64,000 nucleotides of DNA from Fasciolopsis buskii (Eukaryota; Platyhelminthes; Trematoda; Plagiorchiida; Fasciolidae), in NCBI GenBank assembly GCA_008360955.1, contig LUCM01002345.1, forward strand, positions 60,967 through 124,966, given 5' to 3'. A program made the translations under genes and the position numbers. The notes beneath the pieces were generated by a model that worked only from the letters and a program-made list of their open reading frames with translations, made no database searches and was not told the origin of the DNA. Position 1 is the first letter of the stretch; every line of letters starts with the position of its first letter. Of the stretch, positions 44,160 to 55,339 are shown piece by piece.

Positions 44160-45800
44160 GTCCTCTCTTGTTTTATTCTCACCTATCGTTGGTGCTTCGT
44201 GCTACGTTTCCTTTCATTTTTTCGGTGAATTTGACAACGCCGTTCGCATATTCTAAGTCAGACAGGCTTCTGCTTGAACAAATTTCACTGACACTATTCT
44301 TACATGAGGGCATGGCATCACTATGATCACGTGAATGACAAAGTGCAAAAGAAAAGATGGAAGAAGGCAACTTAGACGAAAATCACTTCGTGTAGTGAAC
44401 TCCAGTGAAAGATCACCGTAAACGCAGATTCAGCTTCGTTTGTTAGCATGGAGAGATTGGATGAGCAAAATGAATTTCTCTGGCACACCTTTTAATAAGA
44501 GACACCGCCACAGAATTGCACAATAAACTGAGTCGAACGCCGCTTTCAAAGTACGGACAGATATTGTAGATCTATGGAACATGTGCCCATGTTCTAAGAT
44601 TCAGTCAATATACCCCCGACCGGGACGGAAACCGGCGAGATTCTCACACATACACCTTTCGCGAGTAATAGATAATCGGCCAGAGGAAATGTCCGCGAAC
44701 AGTTTCGATACAATCCATACTAAACTAATTAATCTGTGGTATTCACTTGAGGGTCTATCACGCTTCTTGTAAATCGTTACAACCACCGATTCACATTAGT
44801 CCTTAGGAATAGCTTCCCTTGACCAGATTCATCCCAGGAGTTTTGCTAACCCCACTGTTAACACTTCGCCATCGTCCTTGAAGAATGCTGGAGACATTCC
44901 ATCTGGTCCAGCTGGTTTATACCTTTTAAGAAAACCTATGTAACCTGTTACCTACATTTCGGATGAAGGGCACGTATCCACCTACATTAGTTCACTTGAA
45001 GGCATAGGTGGAAAGCTCACTATGGCCATGGGCGAACTAAACTACTCCCAGTCTTTTTCACCTCCCTACATTTCATTATCCACCACTGCTCCAGGTCATT
45101 TCTCAAACTCCTGGTCAGCTGACGTCTCAAGGACGTACGCGTTTTATTATATGTTACATCCGAAAAGACGGATCTGCGAGCATCCAGCAGTGTAACTGAA
45201 GTCCAGGATATCCATCGTTTCTGACGTTTACATGGCATGCAATCCTGTACGGCAGGTAACACTGAAAGCAGAGCCTCTTTGATCTGCTTCCAATGTTCGT
45301 TCGGATCCCGGATATTTTTCAGATATGACAACCGCGATGAAAGTTCCGTTTTGAACTGAAGTCGGCAGTTACTGTCTAGAATTAGCTGTGCAGGACAAGT
45401 GGCTTTCGCGGTTTTGCAACCACAAAATAGGTGAAAACAAAAACGAGCTCGGAGCAAAGCATGGTCTGAATACACCGGCGTGGGCCAGAATGATTGGCAA
45501 TCCTCGACTGATCCACGCCACTGGAGACCGGTTGGGACGTGATCAATCCGAGACCAACGCTGTGAGGACGAACGAGGGTGCCAGGTGAGCCGATGTCGCT
45601 TTAAGTGACAAAAATCTGTGTTCGCCAGAAACAGCCTGTGGTCAGAACAAACTTGGATGAGTCGACCTCCGTTGTCGATGTGGTCGGCTGGGACAGAAAA
45701 TCGGCCTCCGATGTGCCGTCCTGTCTCCGCTAAATAGCCACATTGGGCGTTAGAAACGCCAGTCACGACCACAACGTCCGTTGAACGCACATTTCAAAAT
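44160..45800 (-). mobile_element. Decayed RTE-clade LINE (EN to RT)
   Basis: The 256-codon frame at 45790-45020 is an RTE endonuclease: VVVVTGVSNAQCGYLAETGR (GDMNAQVG damaged to GVSNAQCG), NGGRLIQVCSDHRLFLANT, LTWHPRSSSQRWSRIDHV and YSDHALLRARF, then the basic linker SLRRQLTRSLRNDLEQWW. RT follows in pieces: PAGPDGMSPAFFKD at about 44925-44885, VVTIYKKRDRPSSEYHRLIS and LAGFRPGRGYID at 44786-44601, KAAFDSV near 44545, and LEYANGVV (YADD lost) near 44250. It is the same subfamily as 32945-33760. Confidence 0.88.
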
Positions 45801-46549
45801 GATCGAGATAACTCCCAGAAGAACTCGTTATTCGCCTTAGGAGCAGGAATCAATGAGCGCATATACATATAAGACGAGTAAACAACGACGCCTGAACCGA
45901 CTGCCATTAACACATACAGAACCACTCAACCGAACTGCGCAAAAGCAACCGTTGATTGGGATCTAGTCTAGCAGTGCACGCTTCGCTCAGAGCAGTCCCA
46001 ACACCAGCTTGACCACGAGCACTCCAAACCGGACACGGGAGGAGTGAAGCGAGAGAATGAGATTGGATATAGGTTACGTAGAGTGATGGCAGAAGTGGGA
46101 TCATGTATGCGTGTTTCGGAGACAGCATAAATCAACCTAAAAAGTTTCAATAGTTCTAGCTAGGGTAGCTTGTTGCTGTATTTGGTTGAGCGTGCGTACA
46201 CTGAAGGCACCCAAGTGAAGTGAACACTTAGGTTTAAGTAATGCTTTCAGGATTATTTCTCCATTTCTCCTAATGATACCATCAGATAAATCAGTCAAGC
46301 CGAGTTGTTCGTGGCAACTTGCGTGGTCCCCACGTCGAAAGAATGGAAACTAAGAAGGTTCCCTGTGGAAAGGATGCTGCGGGTATTCAGGCGATCGATA
46401 CTTCGCGAATATCCATACTACCGAAGTTTTTCTTTGGGAATCGTAAACAGAGCCCTTGATTCAAAATTCTCACTCAGAAGGCAATGAGTTGTTAAACCAG
46501 CACGATAAGTCAGAGAAGACGCATAATTATCGCTATACACCCTGCCTGA

Positions 46550-46625
46550 AGTAATGGATAACTCGGTCCTGATTATCCTGCGCGACGGCCGATACAGTAT
46601 GAAATTCACTGTTTCTGCAATTCAT
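46550..46625 (-). repeat. Short block shared with 53255-53320
   Basis: CTGATTATCCTGCGCGACGGCC (+) is nearly identical to CTTGATTATCCTGCGCGACG at 53272, with similar flanks (CAGTATGAAATTCACTG against CAGTATAGAATTAATTG). It may be a piece of RTE endonuclease or an unrelated short repeat. Confidence 0.4.
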
Positions 46626-47645
46626 TGAGGTATTTTGGACGAACTGTACACGCTCAGTCAATCGTTAAAGATGCCCTCCACAGCAAACTTCTGAGTGTAC
46701 TAAACCGCATCCCAAGGCACGATGTCCATATAAGTGCAGAAGGTTGGAACGTACGCAAAGGATCAGATGAGTATATAAATCACACACTAGGAAGATTTGG
46801 CCTCGGTGAACGATGAGAACTTGGTGACCGTCTGGTATCATTGGCGGGTCGTAATCGACCGGTCTTCATCAATACCCTCTTTCAACATCCGGAAAGACAT
46901 GTGTTGATGTGATACTCCAACGACGGTAGTGCAGTATATCAGATCGACTATATCTTGGTGGGTTCTCGGTGGTCGTTATCGATATAGATCGGGGATACAG
47001 TGGCGACACAAGAAACACCAACGGCACTGGCCACACTAGTGTGCGTTGGTCTCAAGTTTCACCCTTTAGCATGACAGAAAATTCAACCGTACTCCAGAGT
47101 GGGCGTACCCAAACTAACTATTCCAGATAACGTTCAAGCCCAAGCAAACGCGGTTACGTCTCAATCAGCCGAGATTGACGAAAACTGTAGCCTAAACGAG
47201 CAGCGGACGGGATTAAAAGAATCCATTGCTAGCGCATCCCTTAAACAGCTAGGTAAGAGTAAAGAGAAAAGAAAGGGTTGGATGCTCGCGGAAACTCTTA
47301 ATCGTTCAGCTAGGGTTAGAGACTTAAGACTTTACAACTCATCAAATTGCCACAATCTTCGCTGCGAAGCTACAGGCTCGCCGAAGTGACCGAAAACGAT
47401 ACTGGCATGAAACTGTAGACAGCATGGAAACCGCAGCCATTCTCGCAGATTTCGCGAGGCTTTTGCAGCTCACATGCTCCTCTTCGAGAAAGACGCCTTC
47501 GCCTTCCACGCTTCGCGAAGGTAGTGTCCAATTCATATCAGGATGCGAAGATGAGTCGAAACACTACAGCCAGTCGATCAATCGACCTATCATCCCGATG
47601 ATCTGTGTAACAACGCCAGAAGACGTAGAATAATTGATTTTGAGC
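46625..47645 (+). mobile_element. Decayed RTE-clade LINE, a distinct subfamily (EN and linker)
   Basis: + frames show an endonuclease with LNRIPRHDVHI, HTLGRFGLGER, NTLFQHPERHVL and IDYILVGSRW (46680-46960), of the craniofacial-development-protein-2-like type. A linker/coiled region follows at 47099-47389 (LKQLGKSKEKRKGWMLAETL, RLYNSSNCHNLR), then METAAILADFARLLQL and RKTPSPSTLREGSVQFISG at 47424-47600. It stops before the RT. It is a different subfamily from the other RTE copies and has opposite orientation to the neighbouring one at 44.2-45.8 kb. Confidence 0.82.
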
Positions 47646-47764
47646 CTCCCAATGAGCTGGAAATCATCTCAGTCGTTTAGATAATCAAAAGCAAAAAATC
47701 ATCCCGTGGGGTTGGCACACCACCCGGAGTTATCAAGTCTTGTTTGCCAGCTTTCCCTTTTTGT

Positions 47765-47945
47765 CTTATCTTTTCATCTTTTACTTCCTTTATTAATGAA
47801 ACAACAATTTACATCAATTTTCAGGAAGGGGGCCGCGGCCAACAGAGGGCTGCCAAGTGGGGAAGTTGACCGACGGCCGGGGGACTCGAACCCGCGACCT
47901 TCACGTCCCATCGCCACGACCTCATCCATTTGGTCACAGCTTGGA
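47765..47945 (-). repeat. SINE family 1
   Basis: On +: TTTTACTTCCTTTATTAATG, TCAATTTTCAGGAAGGGGGC, CAGAGGGCTGCC, then B box (GGGACTCGAACCCGCGACC) and the A-box side ending TTGGTCACAGC. The close match to 23490-23672 in tail and middle makes this one of the better-preserved copies. Confidence 0.75.
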
Positions 47946-48254
47946 CACCCACTCAGAGTTCCCTCTCGTTCACTCAACCTGTTGCTTCTCTCCTAAACCA
48001 AATATCTGTCAGATCTGCCTATTTATATCGCCCCATCAAGAAGACGCCCGACAATCGCAGCGATTCACTGTCAAACAGTGTCGTATGTGACTGTCAACCT
48101 GCTACTTCCTATTATATCAAACCAGGTCAGATTCTGAATATTGACTAAATCAATGTGCACATTGGTGAGTGTTCAGTACGCCCCCTGTGGTTGGTTTGGA
48201 ATCAGGGTTTAAGCAACTCCCCTAGACTGACTTTCAAATGACCAGTCGGCCCGG

Positions 48255-48400
48255 TGGATGGCGCTGAGCGTTCGCCTTCGTCCTGACGCCTAAGTAGGAA
48301 GGCAGTGCATAGGACTTCCTCTGCAGAAGCTATTTGAGACGCCGGTCACTTGGGAGTATTTCGAGAGGTGTTCAGGGCGAGTAGCCAACTCGGAGCCTGA
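48255..48400 (+). repeat. Dispersed repeat, family 3
   Basis: Counterpart of 15885-16040, with CATAGGACTTCCTCTGCAG and GGGAGTATTTCGAGAGGTGT in the same order and spacing. Confidence 0.5.
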
Positions 48401-48627
48401 GGCCCTTCGAGGCCATCAGTGGTGAAGGGGTGTACCGGGCACCCAGGATGTTTAGCCCCATCTGAAAGGCGCATGAACCGAACAATCAGTCACCGGTCTT
48501 CATTGGGTAACGCGACCCCCAGATGTATTGTGAACTCTACATACTGTTTCTTTTTCTTTCGCCTCTTTCGCTCATTGTTTCCACCCCTCATTATGATTCT
48601 TACGACACAATCTCCGTATTCGGGCTG

Positions 48628-48630
<3 letters not shown>

Positions 48631-48687
<57 letters not shown>
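48631..48687. repeat. (AT)n microsatellite, 57 nt
   Basis: An uninterrupted AT dinucleotide run. It is pure, so probably polymorphic in length. Confidence 0.97.
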
Positions 48688-48689
<2 letters not shown>

Positions 48690-48769
48690 CTGCATAGAGA
48701 GTGCCCGATAGGAACAGGAATAAAACGTCATAGTGACCAACTATGCAGTCACACATTCTTCAATCATTC

Positions 48770-49700
48770 GGATTTGACAGTAATTGACGACATTACCACC
48801 ACTGTTGACGGTTCGCTGTTATATGCTTCAGTGTCCTCAGAGAGCTGGTTGACCAGCATTTCGGACTTTGAACAGAGACATGGGGTACCTACTGTACTGA
48901 AGTTCACAGGACATTTTCTCATCCCACGCTGCCATGTCATCTGTTGACCTCCACATGGCTTCATCCACACTATGGGAAGAATAGAAGACATGGCAAAATA
49001 TAGTAGACGAGTGTTCGCCCGTGTGCATCACGTGACTCAACCAACGAAGTCTACTACGCCTGGCATGCTGTGATGGAATATTCTTTGATCGGGTACCCGA
49101 TACTTTGTCCCTAACCCGAGCACTGCTCATTTGGTCGTTCCATTCAATCTCAGCGATACTACGTAAACATAAATGTACGGAAACCTGCAGGCAATGAGCA
49201 TCTTCAGCAACCTCAATATCTCACAACCACATAACAGAACTGAACGCACTGCGACAAAGTAAGCACGACCTTCCAACTTCAATCGAAACATCAGGTTGGT
49301 GCTACAACTGCTTTAGTCCACCGTACGCTGCTTGATGCTTGAATAGACACGTGATCACTTCTGCTACCGTGTTACCACCCTTAGTTAAGAAGTTGCCGAG
49401 TCAACTGACACGATGAGCAACGGTTTCTCTCACTCGAGTATCAAGTTCGGCACTGCTGTCGTCCAACCTTGTACCAGCACTTCACACTTTGAAGGGGCAA
49501 GGCACTTGTCGCGAGTTTGTCTAATTCACGTTATGCACCTTCCCAGATCCGAACAAGTACATGAGGTCATTTTGCGTAATTTAGGTTACACAACTCCCCA
49601 ACTCGCCAGTTCCATGCCTAGATTATGTAGATCTGATAAAATACCCTTCATTGTCTCATCAGTGACGAAAGCAAGCAACAATGGAGAAAGCTAAAGTCCT
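48770..49700 (-). mobile_element. Decayed RTE-clade LINE 3' fragment
   Basis: On the - strand: EAMWRSTDDMAAW in one frame and MKPCGGQQMTWQRGMRKC in another (matching KKPCGGQQMTWQRGMRKC of copies A/B), RSRLRWLSHVM (SRLRWLGHVL) near 49050, and, toward 49500, a region antisense to a + frame encoding VVQPCTSTSHFEGARHL, the reverse of the CFAPSKCKVLLQDWTT region. It is the A/B subfamily, strongly diverged. Confidence 0.72.
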
Positions 49701-50107
49701 TTCGGATACAACAACAATGACTTACTGTATCATCTGGTCCGTTAATAGTGGCTAGCCATCTGGTTAGATTTTCACCATCTGGGAAGGCACTGACACCCTT
49801 CGGTGAGGAGACCTATCCACGGAAAATGAACGGAATCAAAAAATTACGGATTTCATTTACATAACCTAATCATGAATAAAAATTCTAGCATCCAGTGAGC
49901 AACCAGTAGGATTTGCGAACACGGTCATGATTTTTCTACCTAAAAGCACATATTTAAATTGAAAAAGAATCTGGCAGTTGTGAAAACTGGGAACTTCGAT
50001 CCATCAATTTAGCAATAATTTTAGGGTCATATTATTTTTATTTGCTTCATTTTGACCTTTGCAGCTCCATTTCTGTAATTAAGATTTCCAGTTGATTTTC
50101 TACTTAC

Positions 50108-50288
50108 CCGAAACATAAACGTGATAGAAGAAGCATATCTCGTAGCCCCCGGGAACCGCAGCACGATTTAAGAAACGGCAGCCACGACCTCGAAACTCAG
50201 CTTCATGCGCCAGCGAATGGCCATCAACCATGTGGTTGAAAACGGGGTTATCTTCATTCCGCCATTGTCTGCGCACTTCACAACTCAT
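50108..50288 (-). CDS. Candidate exon of an unrecognised - strand gene
   Basis: A 60-codon open frame on the - strand begins at an ATG (50288) directly after an in-frame TAA. It ends in a consensus donor, CGG|GTAAGTAG, at 50107 in phase 1. The product looks like real protein: DNPVFNHMVDGHSLAHEAEF, then GRGCRFLNRAAVPGGYEICF and FYHVYVSG, with low-complexity absent. An alternative acceptor (TGCGCAG, about 15 nt after the ATG) is also possible. I do not recognise the family. It sits between two RTE insertions, and no partner exon was found at lower coordinates. Confidence 0.4.
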
Positions 50289-50811
50289 TTAATAGTAGTG
50301 AACATCCCATTCCGTCCAACTTCATCTTCTAAGACTAAGGTATTGATTTGAACAGATCCCAGATGCAAATTACCGTTATCGGAGAATTTGGCATCTATAA
50401 GGGATGGTTGCTGTACGCATCTAGATTATGGGACATGAAGCACGAAATTTTGGTATAACCGACTTGCGAACTGGCTGACATTCCCGTAGGCAACGCCAAC
50501 CGTAGTGACAACCACCCTCACATTTACTATCTCATCTCTAAATTCATTTGCTCATTCTTCTCGAATACCAACCGCTTCCGCGCATCGATTTTTGGGGATG
50601 TTGTTTCACATCTTTTAGCCATTTATTCCTTCTTCTCGGAAATCTAACTCTAAATTAATTTCTTGGCGTTATGACTCTTTCGACTGAGATGGCCTTCGTA
50701 AGTTTCTTGACTTTAATCCTTGGAGTGACTATTGCTTTCGACGTAATGCCCTTATTCCCGATTCCATCTGGTATCCTGCAAAGCATACACATTCTTATAA
50801 CATTCATCACT

Positions 50812-53340
50812 AGCGTTAAACAGCAAGGCAAGCCTCACTGACCGCTGCCTTTCCCCAGAGTTACACGTTTCTATAAAAACAGTGAATATCCAACGGGAAC
50901 AGGAAGTGGACCTACGCAGGTGGGAAAAGATAAAGTGCCCCCGCAGCCAACGCAAGGAACACAATCTAACTGTACAAACGCACTCTTTCAATCATTCTGA
51001 TTCCATAGAAAATGACAACGCGATCGCCATTGTTCGCGGTTCACTGCCATATCGTTCAGTGTCTCCAGGCAACTAGTTGACGGGTCTTTCGGATCCCAAC
51101 CACGAAAACGAAGACGTGAGACACTTACTTTACCTAACTTCGCTGTACATTTTCTCATTCCACGTTGCCACGTCATCTGTTGACCTCCACATGGCTTCTT
51201 CCATTCCTTAGGAGGAACACAAAATAGGACACCATATGATAGACGAGTGTTCGCCATACGCAACACGTGACCCAACCAACGTAGTCGACTAATTTTCATA
51301 CGATGAAACAAGGTATGCTGAGAGCCGGCACCTAGTATTAGATTTCTGACCTCCACAGTACTCACCCAGTCACTCCATCCAATCCTAGCCATACTACGTA
51401 AACATCGGTTGTCGAAAACTTCTAACCGACGAAAATCGCCCACACGAATATTTCAAGTCTCGCAACCGTACAACAGAACTGAACGCACTGCGGCACAGTA
51501 CACACGAACTTTCAACTTTAGCGAAATATCAAGCCAACACCACAAGTGCTTCAGTCCAGCATAAGCTGTTCGAGCCTTCGATGTGCGTGTATTTACCTCC
51601 ACTCCCGAGCTACCATCGTTCGATATGCAGCTACCAAGGTAGGTGAAACGGTCTACAATCGTTAGTTCCTCTCCGCTCAGCACCAAGTTCAGCAGTGCCG
51701 TCGTCCAGTCCTGAAACAACACTTTGCACTTTCAAGGTGCAAAGCACATGCCAAACCGACCAACCGACCTTGAGAGTCTATCTAGTGCCCGTTGTGTACG
51801 GTCCGCATACTCGAAAAGACACAACGTCATCTGCGTAGTCTACGTCACATAGCTTCCCTCCATTTCCCAGTTCAATTCCTAAATCCCGGAGGCCTCCTGC
51901 GGCATCTTCCATCACCTCGTCCATGACAAAGTTGAACAGGAATGGTGAGATGGGGCAATCTTGTCGAACGCCGCTAGTCGTTTCGAATGAACGTGACAGT
52001 TCACCGTATACCCTCATGCGACCGTAGGTATGCGAGTACAATGCTCGCAACAGGTTCACAAACTTCGTTGGCATACCCTTCCGATGGAGAGCACTGAATA
52101 GTGCTGGTCGATCCACGGAGTCGAAAGCACCTTTCAAGTCGAGGAAGACTACGATCGTAGGGCGGCGGTGCGTGTGTCGCGTTTCGAGTATCCGTCGAAG
52201 AGTGAATATCTGGTCGATGCAACCTCGACCTGGCCGAAATCCGGCCTGTTGTTCGCGGATGTTACTCTCGTGAATCGGTGTCAAACGGCGCAGCATTATC
52301 GAAGCTAACACCCTAGTAACTATCGGAATTAAACTAATCCCACGAAGATTGCTGCAGTCACTCGGTGTACCCTTCTTGAAGATGGGCAAAATCAGTGACT
52401 CACCCCACGATAACGGAATACGCTCCTCGTTCTAAATATCATGAAGCAAGGAGGTAAGTGTTCTTACCAAAGCTTCCCCAAGCAACTTGGAAAGATCGTC
52501 GGGACCGGCTGCTTTTCTTCTCTTCAGAAGCCGAATATTCGACTGCACTTCTACTTCCGTTGGGGGATCAAGCAACACCTCTCAAGGATTTGCAGTTGCA
52601 GGCGTCGGACTAAATAAGTTGGCGTGTGGCCAGCTAAACTGATCCTTGAAGTGCTCTGCCCAACGGTCCAGTCTTTCCTGTTTACCATGGATGAGCTCTC
52701 CAGTCCTATCGCACACGACTTCACTAACCGAAGTTCGCCGCCCACCGCTGTCGCATATAAGGTTAAACAGTCTTTAACTGTTACCTGAAGCGGCCGCTTC
52801 CTCCATCTCCTCGGCTACCTTAACCCACGGATTTTCGCGGTCATTCCTAAGGCTTATGGTCAACTGACGCTGCAACTGTCGACGCATCTTATTCATTTCC
52901 TTGCAGTTAGGCAGCTGGCGTTTTGCTCCATTAGACCCGGCGACCCTTGCAACATCCAGTGTCATTAATGAACGCTAGATCTAGGACCACAGGAGAAATC
53001 TATCGCCAAATGCATAGCCTGCTTAATTTGACCCCACTGCTCGTCTACATTGTTGCTTGTCGGAGTTCTTAGTGCCTGTTCGTAGCTGGCGCGAAAAGCA
53101 GAATCAGACACGTTCCACGGCCATTCGGGTTTGTGGCCTGCGTTGATGACCGCTGGGCTGCAGCAAAAACCGCATTAAAACTAATGCATGGTCCGACTCG
53201 ATGTGCACGGTCCAGTACGATCCACATTTCTGGACAGAACCGCGCCAACGGTAGCTTACCGCAATATGGCCTTGATTATCCTGCGCGACGACCGGTGCAG
53301 TATAGAATTAATTGTAGGCGTATAACTCCTGGGGATTGAT
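50812..53340 (-). mobile_element. RTE-clade LINE copy B (EN C-terminus to 3' end)
   Basis: Read on the - strand: HIAVSYRWRGSV and HIESDHALV (endonuclease C-terminus) at about 53270-53190; linker RRQLQRQLTISLRNDRENPW at about 52880; then RT in an open frame at 52389-51778. The RT frame has MPIFKKGTPSDCSNLRGISL, QQAGFRPGRGCIDQIFTL, FLDLKGAFDSVDRPALF, SGVRQDCPISPFLFNFVMDE and DVDYADDVV. The C-terminal region follows, with VDRFTYLGSCIS, LLYGCET, RRLEVFDNRCLRSMARIGWSD and LSYGVLFCVPPKEW. TGAs at 51732-51734 and 51453-51455 and a frameshift after VVSF inactivate it, although its YADD box is intact. The 3' end at 50812 matches that of copy A. It is the best-preserved RT in the window. Confidence 0.93.
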
Positions 53341-53589
53341 CGACGGGTACTGCTAGGGAATCCAGCCACTAAGCAGAAGAACGATTAGGGTTCTCAACCA
53401 AAGCCTTTGGTTCTGACAAGAACCTGACCGCAAGGCAGCGGGGAATAGCCCAGTGGGAGCCCATCTACTTGGATCAATTATTCTTCTATTCTTTTTTCTG
53501 ACTGAGCTGCTGACTCAGATTAAACCTCGACCGGGAGGACCAGGAGATTACTAAAGATGTCGAGGTGGTAGGGTCTACGGGCAGAGACT

Positions 53590-54290
53590 TCAGCAGCAAT
53601 ACAGGGGTTGTCCTAGATTGAGCTGAAAAGCGGGGGTTGCACCCATACGAGTAAAAGTCGTTTGTTATCTCGAAGCAGCAAAAGCCTTGCAGTAGGACAT
53701 GTTCAAGGACTGCTTACTGCAAGCGCAAGGTGAAGGACCCAGGGATAATCATCAAGTCAGATTATAGATAGACGGACCAGTTTGCCCCGGCAGCCAAAAG
53801 GCCAGAGGTTAACTCTAAACTGAAGTCAGCCTTGTCCTGCCGTAAGTCAGAGGTGTTCTTACCCTTGTACAAAGCCATAGTAAGGCCTCAAATGGAACAT
53901 TGTGTGGGCTTGGTCTCCCTTTTTCAAAATGAACGCCGCTTGCCTTAAAACGGTGCGGCGATAAGCCACGAAGGATGAGGGGCAGGGTAAAAAGTAATAC
54001 GATCGGCAACTGCGACTTAGATTTCAACTCGCCGAAGAGGAGATATGGAGGGAACTTAATGGAGACCAGCCTCTCAGGTTTTGGCCCAGACGGTTTTTCA
54101 GTGGCAATTTGATTCTCCTACACGTGGCTATGAGAGGGAGCTTCCAAGAGCTCGATCTAGAACGTTGGTTGGGTCGCACTTCTTTTGTAACGCGGTCTTA
54201 AACAAATGGGACCGTAACGATGCAGAACGCGGTTCCACCTAAAAAGGGTTGGATAGCAACTTGGATACGGTGCGTTTTGTAGTGAGACAA
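53590..54290 (+). mobile_element. CR1-like LINE fragment (RT C-terminus)
   Basis: + frames show VKDPGIIIKSDYR (DLGVIITSDLK), then PAAKRPEVNSKLKSALSCR and FLPLYKAIVRPQMEHCVGL (PLYKALVRPHLEYC) at 53785-53920, and later HFFCNAVLNKWDR (FFSNRVVNxWN) near 54180. This is the standard end of CR1-type ORF2. The central part is scrambled. Confidence 0.75.
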
Positions 54291-54299
54291 TGAAGAGTA

Positions 54300-55200
54300 A
54301 AGTGTCGGTAGGCTTTTGACCGTTCTTTCTACATCCTTGATTTGAATGGCGAACGTTTGCAACCGGTCATATCTGCCTCAGTCAGGGTTAGATAAGGCAT
54401 TTTTTCTTGGTCCCTCAAACAAGATCCGCTGAAATAGACCTGAAAGAGGCAGGTGCCCAACCGGAGTGCATGCCATCGAAAGAGTCCTGGAAATTCGAAT
54501 GGCGGGAGCCAAAACTTATCCTGTGAAGGTCGGACGGAACCGCACAAGATATATACTCGAAATTAAATGAAAGACCGACGAACTTAGAAAGAGACATCGA
54601 TTACAGCTGTTTTCCACCTGAACCTGAGGGTAGCAGGCGGTTACAGAGTTAGGATACTTATTACGACAACTCGGTATAGTTGCATGTGCTGGTTTCCGCA
54701 GGTTTCAGAAGCCATAGTTTGAAAAATCGTACGCCTCGTTGTTGCCTGCAACCCTGACTGAGCACTAACAGGCAATAAACTAAGATATAACATCTGAAAC
54801 ACCCGGCCTCTATCGGTTTTCCGGTCGCCATAAACACGACGACAATCAGCAATGGATGTATGCGTCGTACACGTCTTGAACATCGAAATTCAGGCAAAAC
54901 ATAAACACAACCACTTCCTGTCTGAAAATGAATCTTTTTGGCGCAAGTCCTTGAGACCAAAAGACGTTATTTCAAAAACTTATATAATGAAATAGTAGTA
55001 TGCACATTATCCTATACCGTGTCTGTCAGAGACACTTACCAAAAGCTCCATTAGTTCCCTCTGTAACCTAAAAAAGATTGGGATAAGACACCATATTCTT
55101 CAATAACTGAAACTTCCGCAAACCTCTTGTGAACATCGGCCATCACCACGGAGCTCAAGCGACCAGCTGTCCTGGAGGCGTCCCCTTTGCAGCCCGGAGC
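54300..55200. other. No recognisable feature
   Basis: ORFs at 54329-54960 (-) overlap one another and show no motif. Confidence 0.3.
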
Positions 55201-55229
55201 AGTTCTAGTTCCAGTTCCAGTTCCAGTTA
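55201..55229. repeat. Short (AGTTCC)n hexamer repeat
   Basis: About five imperfect tandem AGTTCC/AGTTCT units. Confidence 0.8.
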
Positions 55230-55339
55230 GATTACAGGACTATAAGGCGAGATGCCTGATCGTCCAGGTTCTTGCGCTTAGAGCCCCTTGGACATGAAGA
55301 TGATTCGAAAACAGGAGAGTAGAAGCTCTCTTCAGTTCC

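Noticed and set aside
48490..48756. ORFs on both strands with Ile-Tyr repeats
   Set aside because: Created by translation of the (AT)n microsatellite.
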